Below the pieces are notes generated by a model. It was not told the origin of the DNA, made no database searches, and saw only the letters and a list, made by a program, of their open reading frames with translations. 64,000 bases of DNA, from contig NC_134278.1 of the NCBI RefSeq assembly GCF_949628215.1, positions 37,280,115-37,344,114 on the forward strand, read 5' to 3'. The DNA comes from Phalacrocorax aristotelis (lineage: Eukaryota; Chordata; Aves; Suliformes; Phalacrocoracidae). Below, in pieces: positions 35,633 through 51,835 of this stretch. A program made the translations under genes and the position numbers. The first letter of the stretch is position 1. The number at the start of each line of letters is the position of its first letter.

Positions 35633-35710
35633 GGCAAACTCAGAAGATGAATCTCTTCCAATCTATAACAAGTGCCTTGGACAACGCTTTAGCCAAAGAT
35701 CCGACTGCAG
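35633..35710 (+). CDS. BCKDHB: BCKDHB exon 2, residues 63-88
   Basis: After the acceptor CACACAG, this 78-base exon reads [20 protein letters not shown] then KDPTA, essentially as in human E1-beta, and ends before a GTATAC donor at 35711. It supplies the first helix of the beta-subunit N-terminal pyrimidine-binding domain. Entry and exit are both phase 1. Confidence 0.95.
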
Positions 35711-38487
<2,777 letters not shown>

Positions 38488-40907
38488 TAAGCCTCCAAAG
38501 CCGTGGAAACTTGCTGACATAATTTTAGGAGTCTTCTGTTTCTTCAACTAACTTTATCAATATAACTTCATTTTTTTTTAACTGCAGTTGGACCAGATAG
38601 TCATCATTGTGGCCCCATTTAATTACTATAATCAAATGAAGGCATCAAATGGTGATGCTTTTTGGTCCTATCTGTCAAGAACTGTGAAGGAATTACATTA
38701 AAATGGATTTAAACTCTTTATAAAATACAGGATTTTTTAGCATGGCCTGGGAAGCCAATACAGAAATGATGCGTTATGGCTATGCTTGTGCTTCATCTAG
38801 AACGTGATTGGTTTACTTGTTTGGGAGGCTCATGTGAAGGCATTCACAGAAATGGTACAACCTCTGTCTCGAATCTTAGAAGTAGCCTTTATCACTAGGT
38901 AGGAAGAACAGGTTTGTAAAAGTATATGAAAAATAAGATGGTACTTAATCATCTCATACTTCGGTTGAGATGAGTTCAGTGGCAGAGGAGAAGTAGTTAC
39001 TTGTAGGAACTTTTTAATTTCTGTTGAAAACGTATTTTTTAAGTAAGTTTTAAATTGGGAATTTCTTTAAAACTTGCAGGAGCTTTTAAAAATCTCTTGT
39101 GTAATCTGTGATTTAAATTAATCCATATATTGTGTCCATTTTGGAAGAAACTTAGTTCTGCTATTTCTGGGGGACAGTCTCCTACAGCTGAGTATCTAAG
39201 AAAGCTGGCTATCTACAGCTGGTTTCTAAGAAAGGTTGGGAGAAGGAAGAGACTTTCAGACCATATGTTGTTGCACAAGCATTTAAGTATCACGTTCACA
39301 GTTCTTGATGGATAGAATTTAACTACCTAGTCAGTGATACCTGATTGGCAAATCCAGAGCACTTTTCAAAGTCCTTCACTGCTCTTCCAATCAAGTTTCT
39401 TCTTTGGTTATCCATTTGGTGTGGTTTAATTAAGTACCCATTTTGCTGAGAGAAGTACTCTTACTGGAATGCTAAAAAAAGAATCGATGTTTCATGTATG
39501 GCATGCTAGGCACTACATATCAGTTTACAGGTCTTGGAAACTGGCTGTGAATACAGTAATGTGATAGCTTTTAATTTGACAGTCTCTGTCTGCCCCACTG
39601 AGCTATTAAACAGAAGAAGAGGTTATGAAATGTTAAGTTTCAGCAGCTTGCTTCCTTCAAGGCACAAAGGTGATGTGGACCACTTGCAGCCAATGATTGA
39701 ATCTATTTAATTCTCCTCATCTGGAGGGGGTTAGTAACTGCCTTCTTGGAGATCACCAAGATACACTTTTTTGGAGTGAACAAAAAAAGGGAGAGGAGGA
39801 AGACTATACTTTTAGGAAGTTTTAGAAACATAACCATATTTTGTTGTTTTTGTTTCTCTGCTTCAATTATGTGGATGTTTTCTCACTCCCTGGTTTATAC
39901 GTTAACGTTCAAATAGTTTGGGTAGGACTTTTATTAGCAGTGGTCTTAGTGTTTTTATTTTATTTTTATTTATTGCGATTGAGTTATAGTTCTGTAACTC
40001 TGGTGTGATATGTTAACTCTGTTTACTAGCCTTCATGTGAACATGAAGCCTCTGAGACAGCAATTGGTTGCTGGAAACATGGGCAACAGAAGACTTAATT
40101 TGGGAAATAAGCAACAGGAGCAGATGGCTCCATAAGCAACCTTCTTGTTTTTTAGTGAACTTATCCAGTTTAAAAGACAAAAGGAACAAACTTTATATTG
40201 TTAGGGTATTGCTTTGAAGGTCATTTGTTGGTTTTCTTTGAAGTAAGAAAATCTTACAATATTGGAGTGGAGGAAGGACATTATTTAATTCTTGTAGTAG
40301 CATTTTATTGATGGTGTATTCGGAAGTGCCAGTGCTGTTCAACGACTCTGTGATAGCCCCTGCGCTGGAGTGCAGGGGTACTGTTGAGATGTGTACTGCT
40401 GAGGGAGTGCAAAGAACTACTTACTCTGTGTTAGTCAGTATCACAGCAGCAGCCTAGCTAGAATCAGACTTATTTTACGGGTATAACAACAAAGATTTTT
40501 AAATGATATTTTTGAGGAAGATACGACGTAACTTTGGGAATATTTGAAAAGAGCTCCTTTAAAGCATGAGAGGCAACATGAGAAATTATGGAAGTACGTA
40601 TATGAACATGGAACAAAAGCTAATGAAAGCTAGTATTGCTATTTGATCATAGAGGGTACTGACCTCTTTATGGTGAAAAAGAGGACAGATTTAATAAGGA
40701 AAAACTAAGTAATGCTCTTGTTTCATGTGGTTGTAAAACAAAATGCACAGGTACATAAAGTACTAGTGAGATCAATTTAACAAGGTCAGCAACTATCTCT
40801 TCACATTGATTCAGAGCATTGCAAAGATTGTATTTACTGGAGGAAAAGTGTGTAAGCTAGAAGAGAAGGAGAAATTTGAAAAGTTTGTTGCTGTTTTCCT
40901 ACTCAGA

Positions 40908-40992
40908 AAAAAAACACAAAACACAAAACCAAGCCAAACAAACACAAAAACCAAACCAACCAAACAAAAAAAAACAAACACACAAACACCAC
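40908..40992. repeat. A/C-rich low-complexity tract
   Basis: A run of A-rich and AAAC/CAAA-type units, degenerate, with almost no G or T. On the opposite strand it gives a Phe/Val-rich open frame that is an artefact. Confidence 0.9.
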
Positions 40993-43900
40993 CCAAGTTT
41001 GTCTTACAAATACATTTGTCTTGCAGATTCTGAGCTTTAGGTCTAGATGAGGAGTGAACTAAAGATGGTAGTGATTGAGAGAAGGGGGTGGAGAAGGCTT
41101 GATGGGGAAAAATGAATGAGTTCTTTATGCTGCTGTTAAGGTGCCCATAAGTAAATGAAGGCAATATCTGAAATACAAGTTTGGACAGAAGGAGAAGTCT
41201 GAAGATAAAAGGAAAATTTAGGAGTCATTCACATAATGATAATTTAACTTTGTAAGGCAGATAAAATGACACAGGTAACTTTTGGCTTCTTTCTTCACTA
41301 ATAGTGAAATCTTGCAGAAAAGAGGGAGTGGCTGAACAGGGAATGGCAAAGATGAGCAAGAGGATGTACTGAAAATATAGTTACAGTGTGGAAGAGAACC
41401 AGGAAGGACTGAAAGTGCAAAAATTGAAGGAGTCCAAAATTTTGAGGGGGTATGGCTCTCTATCAGTGTAGTCTTAGAGATTAAACAAATTATGGATGCA
41501 GTGCTGGTTTTATGCAAAGGCTAGAGTCCATGTAAAGTAAGGAGGAATTCCAGACAGAATTGATGAACAAGCAATCTCATGGATCTTACCTGTACAAGGA
41601 AGATTACATACACTTACTGCCTCTTCTTTCTCCATTCCCCTCCTGCATTTACTATCAACATAATAATAGGAGACACAAGTCATATAATATGAGGTTGTTT
41701 CTATATGTTGATGTAAAATATGAAGGAATGAGCGATCTTTTTCTTCTCTCCTAGAAGAGGGAGGTTGTTCAGTTTTTTGTTTGGTGGTTGGTTTTTTTTG
41801 TGGATAATCAAAATCACTAGGTGGCAGTCTATGCCTGTAAGTAGGTATTCTGATACAAATTGATAGTTCCTTTTTAAGCACTTTTATAGAGGGCAAGGTC
41901 TAAATATCACCTAATATTATAGTAGGGAGAATTTAGTGTATTAATACTTGGTAGTAGTACTGTACAGATGTTGGTTGCTATCCAGACTGTTACTGAAGCT
42001 TCTCTGGAGAGATAAGAGAAGAAATTTGCTTTTGGAATAAATCTGTCATCAGATCAAAACTTTTTTATTTTTTTGCCAGGAAATCCATTTAAGCCGGAGT
42101 GTAGAGTAATGTTGTAACATGAACACAGCTAGAGGCCTATGCTAGTAAGTGAAAGAAGTCAAGCTCATTGACTTCATAAGGAAGTAAATCCTAATTTTTG
42201 ATCAGATAAATTTTTGACATGCTACAAAGAATTTTGTTTGAAAATGTTTAACTGAGGAATGGTATATAAACAGGTCAGTACGTGGAAGTTTCTTTTCCAC
42301 CATAGCTGTGACTTAGGATAGTATGGTTGTTCCTACACACCTTATGTCGACATCTGAAATATGCAGTTCCAGTTTCCTGGCATTGCTTTTGCTGCTTATG
42401 ATCCTTCTATTGGTGTCAGTACACTTTGCATGAGCTGAATGCTTAGAAATCTGTTGCTGTATAATCCTCCATCCTGAAGACGAGTAGACTTCCTGAAATT
42501 TTTATGAGAAGAGTTCCTTTCAGAAAAGGGAAGGGAAATAAGTCTTGTACAGTTTTTTTTTTTTAACTTCGTCCCTTCTCTCTGCTCTTGCATACTGGAA
42601 GACATATTCTTGTTTTATTTCGTGTCTCCTTCCCCATCACCCCCTGCCAGGTTTTTGATTGTCACCATTTTGCAGAGGTTGTGTAACCTAACCTGTAGAG
42701 TATCTTTATTGAAGTAATGAATGTCTGCTGTTCCATAGTCCTGCTGCCTGGAGGTGTTTCCTGTCTCTAAAGCACAGATGTAAATTGCGTGATTGATAAC
42801 CTGCTTTTGTGACTACTGTATTTTTGTAGCCTAGGTAATGTGTGCAGACATTTATGTATTTTAAAAAGGGAAGTACGTTATTATCTTTTGAAGAAAATGC
42901 TATCTGAATGAAATAAGTGTAAATTTGTCTGAGTCTGCAGATGGATTTGAAACAACGACCTTAGAGTGTGAATACATGTGTTCTAATGCTGTGCCTGAAG
43001 TGTGAAATAAAGTTGCAGCGTGTAAAGATCAGTATCATCCACATGACAAAAATACAGAGGAGATCAGAGGTAGGGATTAGATGACAGGAGGCTGAGAAAT
43101 GGGAGGAAAAAACAGATAAGGTAAAAATGGAGAAAGTGGACAAAAGTAAAGACTGACAAACAAGAATAGCAGAAATAGTGATTGACAAGTGAGGCTGCTC
43201 AGAAGAATGCCAGAGCAGGTTTTTTTTTTTGATAACTCAAAAAAAAGACCCGTCTAGCCTACTGTGGCCAAAAATGAAGATTGAGATGATATAAACAAAG
43301 GAAGTCAAGTATATATAATACTTTTCTTGAATACTCTCTCTGCTGTCCTCCAAACACTTAAAGCTTGAGGGCTTCCTTATCTAGAAGTGCCTCTATGTAG
43401 TCATCGGCCTCAGTAGAGATTTGTCTTTAATACCATTCTGGTCTACGCTTGAAGGGAGGCTCTAATATGTACTTACTGCCACGTCAGAAGTCTATCCTTA
43501 GAGAGGGTAAGGATCAAGAGCCTTCTGACTATGTCAAAGCTTGATATTCTGAGAATGTGGAATAGGATCAGTCCTTGCTCAGAATTCTGAGAATCCGACA
43601 GAAGTAACGCTGGCTTGGCAGGTCTTTCTCCATAGCGGTGCTTTGGAAAGACTGAGTTTTTTTGGTTCATGTGTTCACTTTTGTAGATGAGATTTGGGTA
43701 GGTGGTAGAAACCAAACCCAGAAGAATTGTAAGAACTGAATACATGTAAAAAATTTGAATCTTACATCGAGCTATTGCCCATGTTTGTTGTCATCTCAAA
43801 AAGTAATATACATCTTTAGTAATTCATGTCTGTGTGCTAACAAATATTTATGTACAGGCTTTCCAATACTACAGCTGCTTGCAGGTCTTATCAGTTACAT

Positions 43901-45268
43901 GTGGATGTCTCACCGAGATGCACACATTTGTATGTATGTGTTTGGATAATATGTTTCAGTGAAGTTACGTTTCACACAAAAGTTAGGAAGTTATTATGCT
44001 TGCCAGAATGTTTGCACTATAGAGAGAAAAGTTGACATAGTAAAGAAATGTGAAAGAGCAGAATTTATTTTTTCATGTTGTTAAGATTTCATGCAAATTT
44101 GGATAGCCAGGGAACTAGCAGTTTCCTTTGAGAACAGGAGTAGTGTTTGAGCCTTATGACTCTCTAACTAATCAGATTGCAGTTCATTTTAGGGACTGCC
44201 TTCCTTGGTATGTGTGATACCTAATTAGAGCTCATTAAAGTTTTTCATGTTCCTGTTAATGTATCTGAAAACCTGGACTGAAAAAATAATTTTGAGTGTA
44301 GTCCTCTGAAAATAGTCTTGAATTATCCACATAGCAGAGGTTAAGGGAGTTGGAAGAAGGATGGTCAGCAGGTGAAAAAGTGAAAAATCTCTTTCTCCTG
44401 ATGACGAACTTGCAGAGGGTCGCAGCAACTTCAAGAGCTAGCAGGTTAAGTGCAATCACATTTGATCAATGCTTGAACAAAAGGAGGATGTTGGGAAGAG
44501 AAAATATGTTTCTGGAGTTGTGTGAGGCAAGAAAGGAGCATTAGACCGGTGCCTGTAAGATGGAACTTTTTGTGAACGGTGAATTTGTGTAGGAGAGAGA
44601 TAGTTATTGGACAGGAAAGAGGTTCTATTTAGAGGAATGAGAGCTTGCTTGTAGAGAGTGCTCTCACAGATTAGAATAAAAATGGAAGCATTGGGGATCA
44701 CTGACCTCTAGAGAATAAGGTAATTCCAATGTGATTGCCTGAGAACAGGTAGCTAGTGGAATTCTGAAACAAAACTGTGAAACACCTTCACATATAAATA
44801 TACTCAGCATTAAGCAAGTTAATGGTGAATTATAGAAATGATAGACACTTGCTAAAGGTTTTACAGTTCCAGAAGTTGCATGAGGCAAAGGGTGCTGGAG
44901 GATTTTAAAAGTTCAAAGATGACTTCTGTGATACTGTGATATTTTTGGAAGAAGTCTTTAAAGACATTAGAAAGGTGTCTAGTAGTATCATCAGTATTCT
45001 GCAAAGCCAGCTATGAGTTGGGTATGGATGCAGTGAATCCATGTGTTGGTACCCAACAAAAATAGATTTTTAATATGAAATTGGAAAAAAACATGGTCCT
45101 TAGTAAAGGAAGTTTTAGTCTAAATATTGTGTGTAGGATACATCTTGGCAAATGCACCATTTGAAAGCTGGATCTGATATAAGCAAGAAGTTCAGGTTTC
45201 CTCCAGGTTCCATATTAATTCTAGCACGTAATTTGTGCTGCCTATACAAGTGTGTTTAAGACTATGAA

Positions 45269-46176
45269 CATAGAATCATAGAACCACGGAATCATTTAGA
45301 TTGGAAAAGACCTTTAAGATCATAGAGTCCAACTGTTAACCTACCACTGCGAAGGCCACCACTAAACCATGTCCCTAAGCACCACATCTACACATCTTTT
45401 AAATACCTCCAGGGATAGTGACTCAACCAGTTGCCTGTTCCAATGCTTGACGACCCTTTTGGTGAAGAAATTTTAACTAATATCCTATCTAAACCTCCCC
45501 CGGCACAACCTGATGCCATTTCCTCTTGTCCTATTGCTTGTTACTTGGGAGAAGAGACCAACACCCACCTCACAACAGCCCCCCTTCAGGTAGTTATAGG
45601 GAGCGATAAGGTCTCCCCTCAGCTTCCTTTTCTCCAGGCTAAACAACCCCAGTTCCCTCAGCTGCTCCTCAGAAGGCTTGTGCTCTAGACCCTTCACCAG
45701 CTTTGTTCCTCTTTGTCCATGCTCCAGCACATCAATATCTTTCTTGTAGTGAGGGGCCCAAAACCGAGCACAGGATTCAAGTTGCAGCTTCCACCAGTGC
45801 CGAATACAGGGCGACGATCACTTCCCTGGTCTTGCTGGCCATACTATTTCTGATACAAGCCAGGATGTTGTTGGCTGCCTTGGCCACCTGGGCACACTGC
45901 TGGCTCATGTTCAGCTGGCTGTTATCCAAGACCCCGAGATCCTTTTCCACTGGGCAGCCTTCCAGCCACTCTTCCCCAGGCCTGTAGTGTTGAGTGGGGT
46001 TATTGTGACCCAAGTGCAGGACTTGGTGCTTGGCCTTGATGAAGCTCATAGAATTGATCTTGGCCCATCGATCCAGCCTGTCCAGATCCCTCTGCAGAGC
46101 CTTCCTACCCTTGAGTAGATCAACACTCCTGCCCAGCTTGGTGTCATTTGCAAACTTAGCGAGGGTGCACTCAGCC
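45269..46176 (-). mobile_element. CR1 LINE fragment, 0.9 kb, with degraded reverse-transcriptase C-terminus
   Basis: On the + strand it opens with CATAGAATCATAGAACCACG and TTGGAAAAGACCTTTAAGAT, the reverse complement of the avian CR1 3' end. On the minus strand it still encodes the last part of the CR1 ORF2 protein: [30 protein letters not shown] and [19 protein letters not shown] in one frame, then [20 protein letters not shown] and YNYLKGG in another. The two frames show a frameshift, and the element is truncated at its 5' side near 46176, so it cannot move. It lies antisense to BCKDHB in intron 3. Confidence 0.96.
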
Positions 46177-49100
46177 TTCTGTCACACAGCAGTCTGTATT
46201 TCTCTTTCATGGCATATCTGTTTCCCACCAAGGGAGTCTAGGTGACTGCTTAAGTTAGATTCCTAATACTTGGATGCCTGATTAGATTAATTTCTAAGTT
46301 TTTGAGCTATTGTAAATTTTTTTTTGGATTGAAAGAGTAGTGTAAATGAGTTTTTTTTTTTTACTTTTCAGTAGGGAATTCTTGAATAATGCCATTTTAG
46401 TTCACTTACAGCTATTTGGAAATATGGGTAGAATGTGTATACTTTGAATGGGAATTTTTATTTCAAAGATTCTCTCAGTTCCTGGAGGATGCCACTGTGG
46501 TGTCTTCTACCAGAAATGAGTCTTTGCCCAGAATAGAAGAAACTTGGCCTCAGTTCTGTCCCTCAGGAGTTTTGAACTTGCTCCCGGAAGAGTTGACTGA
46601 GATATCAAAGCTGATCTCTGTGGAGATGCAGCAAAAATGGTATTTTCAGCAGTTGTTCTTTTGAAACTTTTTGGAATAAATTTCTTTTGCTCATGTGATT
46701 AGTTTGTCACTGTTTGGGATCCTCGGTGTGGTAGCAGGGTGAACAAGAATATAGGTTTTCTCCTTTCTGGATTAATGTTTTATCACTGGTTGGAGGGTCT
46801 TTGACTCATGGCTTTTATTTTTGTCTGTTCTGGTTTCTTTTAGCTGTTGTGTTTGGTCCCTGTTATTGCTCTCTTCTTTGTCAGTGCTTACAGAGGTGTA
46901 CTGCCCACAGCAGCTTATGGTGCTCTTCTACAAAGTCAATTAGAACAAAATGCTTTTCATAAGATTTTTGTGTAACTGCTAATGTATTCTGGAGTGATGT
47001 TTGCTGCCTTTATTAGCAGTGTGGTGTTGACTGTCAGTTTGTGGTATGCTTTAATGCCTAAGGCCCTTCCATTGTACTTCTAGGCAGCCAGTAATTGCTT
47101 CTTTTCTGGGTAGACGACTTGATAAAATGAATGGTGAGAACAACTATGTGTCACTCCTATATGTAGGATAAAATAAAATCAATCTCATATAATTTCTTTT
47201 CAGGCAATTCTGAATTACATACATGGCTAGAGACATTCATACATGCAGACAGTAGTAAAGGAGGAATAAGCAGCTTCAGTTTTTGTCCTCATTTTTCATA
47301 GCTAAAATAGATTTCCTTGCGTGGAGTATAAATGGTACAATAAGTACGCACACATAACTTAAGATTTAATTCTTTTCTTGCCCTACTCTGTTCAAGCATA
47401 TAGGCTTGTTTTGTAAATAATCCTTCCTATGTTTTATTACTTTGATGCAGCTAGAAGCATAGATAAAATTGGTAGGATTTTTTTTCTTTTTCTTCCAAAC
47501 CATATTAAAAAAAAAGTGTGAAATGGATGGGGAACAGATTGTAAACAGTAATTAGTGTCTGTTCAATCAGTCCAGGATACTTTATTGCAAATTGGAAAAT
47601 CACAGAAGAAAAGGAAAAATCAAGAGAAGAAATAACACTTTTATTGAATCTCATGAGGGTGGAGGGAATTGAATCAAAGATTTCCCTTGTGGAAAATTTC
47701 AAACACATCAGAAGCAAGTGACTGAACTGCATACGAAACCACAGTTATAGCAAGAAAATAACATCCTTATGTAAGGATGACCTAGCCACATTAACAATCA
47801 GCTGGATCCTTTAAAAATTATTTATCACTTGCATATTTATTTTCCTCTACTTTCTGCCTGCCTTACAGAATTAGGTCTCTGAAGCACAGGCTATGTTTTG
47901 GGACAGATCAGCTGGCAAAAGCTGTTCCTAGCCTTTAGTGATGGAGATTCCCTGGCTTCCCTGCACACGTGGTCCCAGTGCAGGATTATTCTTATGGTTT
48001 GAAGCTTTTTCTTATTGATCAGTTTTCTCTAGGCTCTAGTTGCTGCAACTGAAGGATATGAGCCATCAAAACTGGATTCATTACTCTGGGTCTTACTGAG
48101 GAAAACCTGGTTGCATACAGCTTTCTGTTGATATGTCTCATGATAATGCTAGCTTGTCTCACAGCAATAATATTTATTTCCAGTGTCTGATCCACAGTAA
48201 TCCCTGCTAGTTATTCTGTAGACCTTGTGTCTAAGGTGTAAACACCTGTGTGAATTTTCAGGGAACACTTCATTCTCAGTAAATGAGTCTTTTGTTTATA
48301 GTCTAGTAAAATAATTCAGGAATTTTTGTTTATTTGGCCAGGAGAATGCTGTACCTAGCCATGCCCAAGGGACACCAGCCTTTCTAAAATTGTGGTAGTC
48401 ATTCTTTGACAAAAAGTATTTACTTGACGAAATATTATTTAATGAGCCTTAATAAAAAATGGCAGCCTTACAAAAATTGCTTAACATCCTGACAGCTACT
48501 AGTAGCATGAAATAATGGGAGAGCCTTTTGAAGCGGAGTTAATTGAGGTAGAAACACTGTGTTTTTTTAAAAAAATCCAATAATTTGCCTCCAAAATCCC
48601 TAAGATACTTTAAAACGTTTCTATTATAAAGATTTTTTGTTAGTGATTTCAGGAAATTGTTTATTGTGGAGACTTCACAGCATGTTCCTGGCCAGGGAGC
48701 AGAGATCTGTCGTTGGAGGTTCTGGGTCTGTTCTCATGGTGCCAAGCATTACAGTGCAAGGGCGGGAAGTACAAGAATTTGGATGGGCTGGTTGGGGCCT
48801 GTAATGCAGGTAGTGTTTTCTGTCTCCCAGAAGCTACTAGTGGTTGGGTATTACTTCAACAGGTGGGGAGACACACTGGGGTTTTTCTGTGAGTTTTTTG
48901 TATCAATAGTCTGGCCTTTCGCATGCTTTAGGAACTTAGCAGCATGCTATTATAGGGAGGAGAAAAACTCAGCCTGAAGTATCATTAGAAATAAGTGTTA
49001 GGGGTTTATTGTATAAACAGACAGAAAATGTTAGCTTGATGCTTCAGAAGCAGACTGCAAGCTTGTTGAAGAAGCGCTGTGCTGCTGCTTTTATGTAGGT

Positions 49101-51507
49101 GCTGGTCCTTCCTGATATATTGCATGTGGTAGAACATAGTAGTTCAGAATTTTTGACATGGTGGACTTAAGCTGAGGGTGGAACTTTTTATTCAGAGTTA
49201 AAAATAACTAGTTGTAGTGTATAGATTGAGTAAAAGCTATATAGCCTGGAGTTTGGTTATCCTTGTTTCTTTGTGGATGGATTTTAAGCAGATAATTCTG
49301 CAGCTTTCTTGCTTTGTTCTTCCAGAGCAGTTTGGCAAGATCTGGATTTTGTTCTGATTTATATAAATGTCTTTGAACAGTAACATCTGGAGAATGTGTT
49401 CCAGACTTGTTACACAATAGTACATTTTGTTCATTTTCATCTTAAATAGCCAATTCTTTTCTTAAGATTTACAGTTAGAAACAGTTGCGAACTTGATACA
49501 ATGTAGTATGTTCTTTTACGCTGTGTCTGTAGGATATTGATATAAATCAGTCTCTGTCAGAGCTAAATAGATTTTATTTAAGTTTTTATTTTTTTAAATT
49601 TTTATGATAGTGTGTCTGGTGTGAAAACAGTATTTCTTTGGGACTTACTAATATTTATTAAGTTTTTTTTGTCTATATGGTGTAAACAACCTGTTTGAGT
49701 GAAAGGCAAGGGATATACTTTTTAATATAGAACTTGATACTCAATATGGAGCTTAAGAAAGCTGTTCTGACACATTTTAAAGGTACATTGCTGGTCAAAA
49801 AAGTATGTGCTGCTGAACTTCATAAAAATGGAATTTTCCACTTCAGAAACTACTTGCAGTGAAACATTTAAAAGTAATATTTTAGTAATATAGTGTCAAA
49901 GAGGATGAAACATGATGTATTAAAGACAGAAGTTGGAATCGATAAACATAACATTCACAGTCTGTATTAATACCAGGTCTCCAAGCACAGTTCGTATACC
50001 TTATTTTAGACGTCAGTGTTTATGCCTTTACTATGCCTTAGGTGGAATTAATGGTTCTCGATTTCCTTGGTCAGTCCTGTGATCAGTATGCTCTCTGCTT
50101 CCTCATCAAGTGGGACTAATTTAGTATGTCTGCTGGTTTTTCTGCCTCTGAGGTTGGTGATAAGAGTGTGGTAATTATCACCACCTCAGTTTAAGAAGGT
50201 GCTGCGGACTTTATTACAGGGAGTAAACCACTCAGTTTTCTTGGAAGTAATTTGCTAGAAGCCTAGATGGGTGAAAAAGGTCAAGACTACCACCCCAGTT
50301 CAGTCAATTGTCTAAGCTGTTTTGCAACAGAAGCACTTTGAGGAGCAGGTTAATCTTAATTTAGCTTGATTCAGAGCCATCTTGCAGTGACCAGCCTGAC
50401 AGAACATGCTAGTCATTTATTATAAAAGATCTCCTTCCTTTTTGATTTGTACAAACATTAAATCCTCAAAACCTGGCAAGGAGTTTTCACACTTCTATGG
50501 AAGCACCAAGTACAGATCAATTTATTGATTTTTCTAATGCACGTGCTTTGTGTTATCAAGGGACTGGCATGGTTACAAGTGAGATTCATAAGATGTTTTT
50601 CATTACTACAGATTACTGGTCATTCAGCACTTTGTTCCTGAGTACTTCTTTGGTCCTGAGCAGCATTAAATCCTTGCTGTAGTGTTGAGGATAGTTGCTT
50701 CATGATTTAGGGTAGATCCAGCATGCTTTCAAATGTACTGTGAAGTATTTCTGCACAACTGATACTGAGGAGTGTGGGAGAGAGTGCCTTGTACTTGACA
50801 CAGTTTTGCTTATTCCTTGGTTTGTCATCCAGGTAGTGTACCCAGCCTGTTACAGCAGAATTTTTATTAACAGGTAGTAATACCTAGCTTTGGTAGCTGT
50901 TGTGTTTTTCCCTGTTGGGTCTTTTGTCGTGTCATGTAATGTTGCAGGTAGTCTGAAAATTCATGGAACTGACTGAAGCCTCTTAAATAAAGGTGATATA
51001 TTATCCCTTGGTTAAACCCCACTTACGTGTTTGGTAGATGTCAGTTTTAGAGCGTACTTTTGCAAGTGTGTGTTCTGTCATCTGGTATAGCTTCGCACAT
51101 CTATCTTTACAGTCAGTTATGCTTTTCTGCAAGTGTACTTCTCACACAGCAAAATTTTTTGTGGTTGAGAAAGGAATGTTATTAATCATAGCTGGAGGAA
51201 CACTTGAATGCCTTGGTGCAGTTAGGCATCGTGTTTTTTTTTTCTTTAGGCTGATACAACTGGGTATATGAGACAGATGATCAGAAGGAATTCAGTGTGG
51301 AATGGGCTACCTGCATAGTCATCAGTAAAAAGAAATTCTGGCGAGCAAATATGCCACTTTGATGTCAGCTACTTGATATTTTTCTAACTATGTGGAGCTG
51401 AATCAGTACTATTTTATCAACGTTGTGAGATGCTTCCATCAGCAGGAGAGGTACAGACATAAAAAGTTTGGGCAGTCAGCATGTAACCCTGCTTGGGGCT
51501 GCTAATG

Positions 51508-51566
51508 AATCATAGAATAAGGGTTGGAAGGAAAAGACCTTGAAGGTCATCTGGTCCAAACCAGCA
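51508..51566 (-). mobile_element. CR1 3' tail, first half of an interrupted copy
   Basis: TCATAGAATAAGGGTTGGAA, then AAGACCTTGAAGGTCATCTG, is the reverse complement of a CR1 3' terminus. The copy breaks off at about 51566, where an oppositely oriented CR1 tail begins, and seems to resume at about 51724. Confidence 0.85.
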
Positions 51567-51723
51567 CTCGCCATCCCTGGAGGTATTTAAAAGACATGTA
51601 GATGTGGCACTTCAGGGCATGGTTTAGGAGACATGGTAGTGTTGGGTTGACTGTTAGACTTGATCCTAGAGGTCTCTTCCAACTTTAATGATTCCATGAT
51701 TCTATGATTCCATTCTATGATTC
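51567..51723 (+). mobile_element. CR1 3' tail inserted in opposite orientation
   Basis: CCATCCCTGGAGGTATTTAA through TAGAGGTCTCTTCCAACTTT and the terminal ATTCTATG repeats give a CR1 3' end on the + strand. It is flanked on both sides by minus-strand CR1 sequence, consistent with insertion into the older copy. Confidence 0.88.
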
Positions 51724-51835
51724 AGCGTAGAGCCAGTTTAGTTTGTTTGTGGTCTTGTTCAGGTGAGTGTTGGATATATCCAAGGAAGGAGTTTCTACAA
51801 CCTCTCTGGGCAGCTTGTTCCAGCTTTTGGTGGGA
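51724..51835 (-). mobile_element. CR1 tail, second half of the interrupted copy
   Basis: TTGGATATATCCAAGGAAGG and TCTACAACCTCTCTGGGCAG with TTGTTCCAG are internal parts of the CR1 3' region in minus orientation. They continue the piece at 51508-51566. Confidence 0.75.

Noticed and set aside
40811-41164. 117-codon minus-strand frame with a hydrophobic Val/Phe repeat
   Set aside because: It is the translation of the A/C-rich low-complexity tract at 40908-40992.
45485-46049. Minus-strand frames that look like conserved protein
   Set aside because: They are the degraded reverse-transcriptase C-terminus of the CR1 element, listed as part of that element and not as a gene.
48657-48977. 106-codon Trp/Phe-rich frame in BCKDHB intron 3
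   Set aside because: The frame starts in AT-rich sequence without a promoter and resembles no family I know. Possibly an old repeat, but not assignable.
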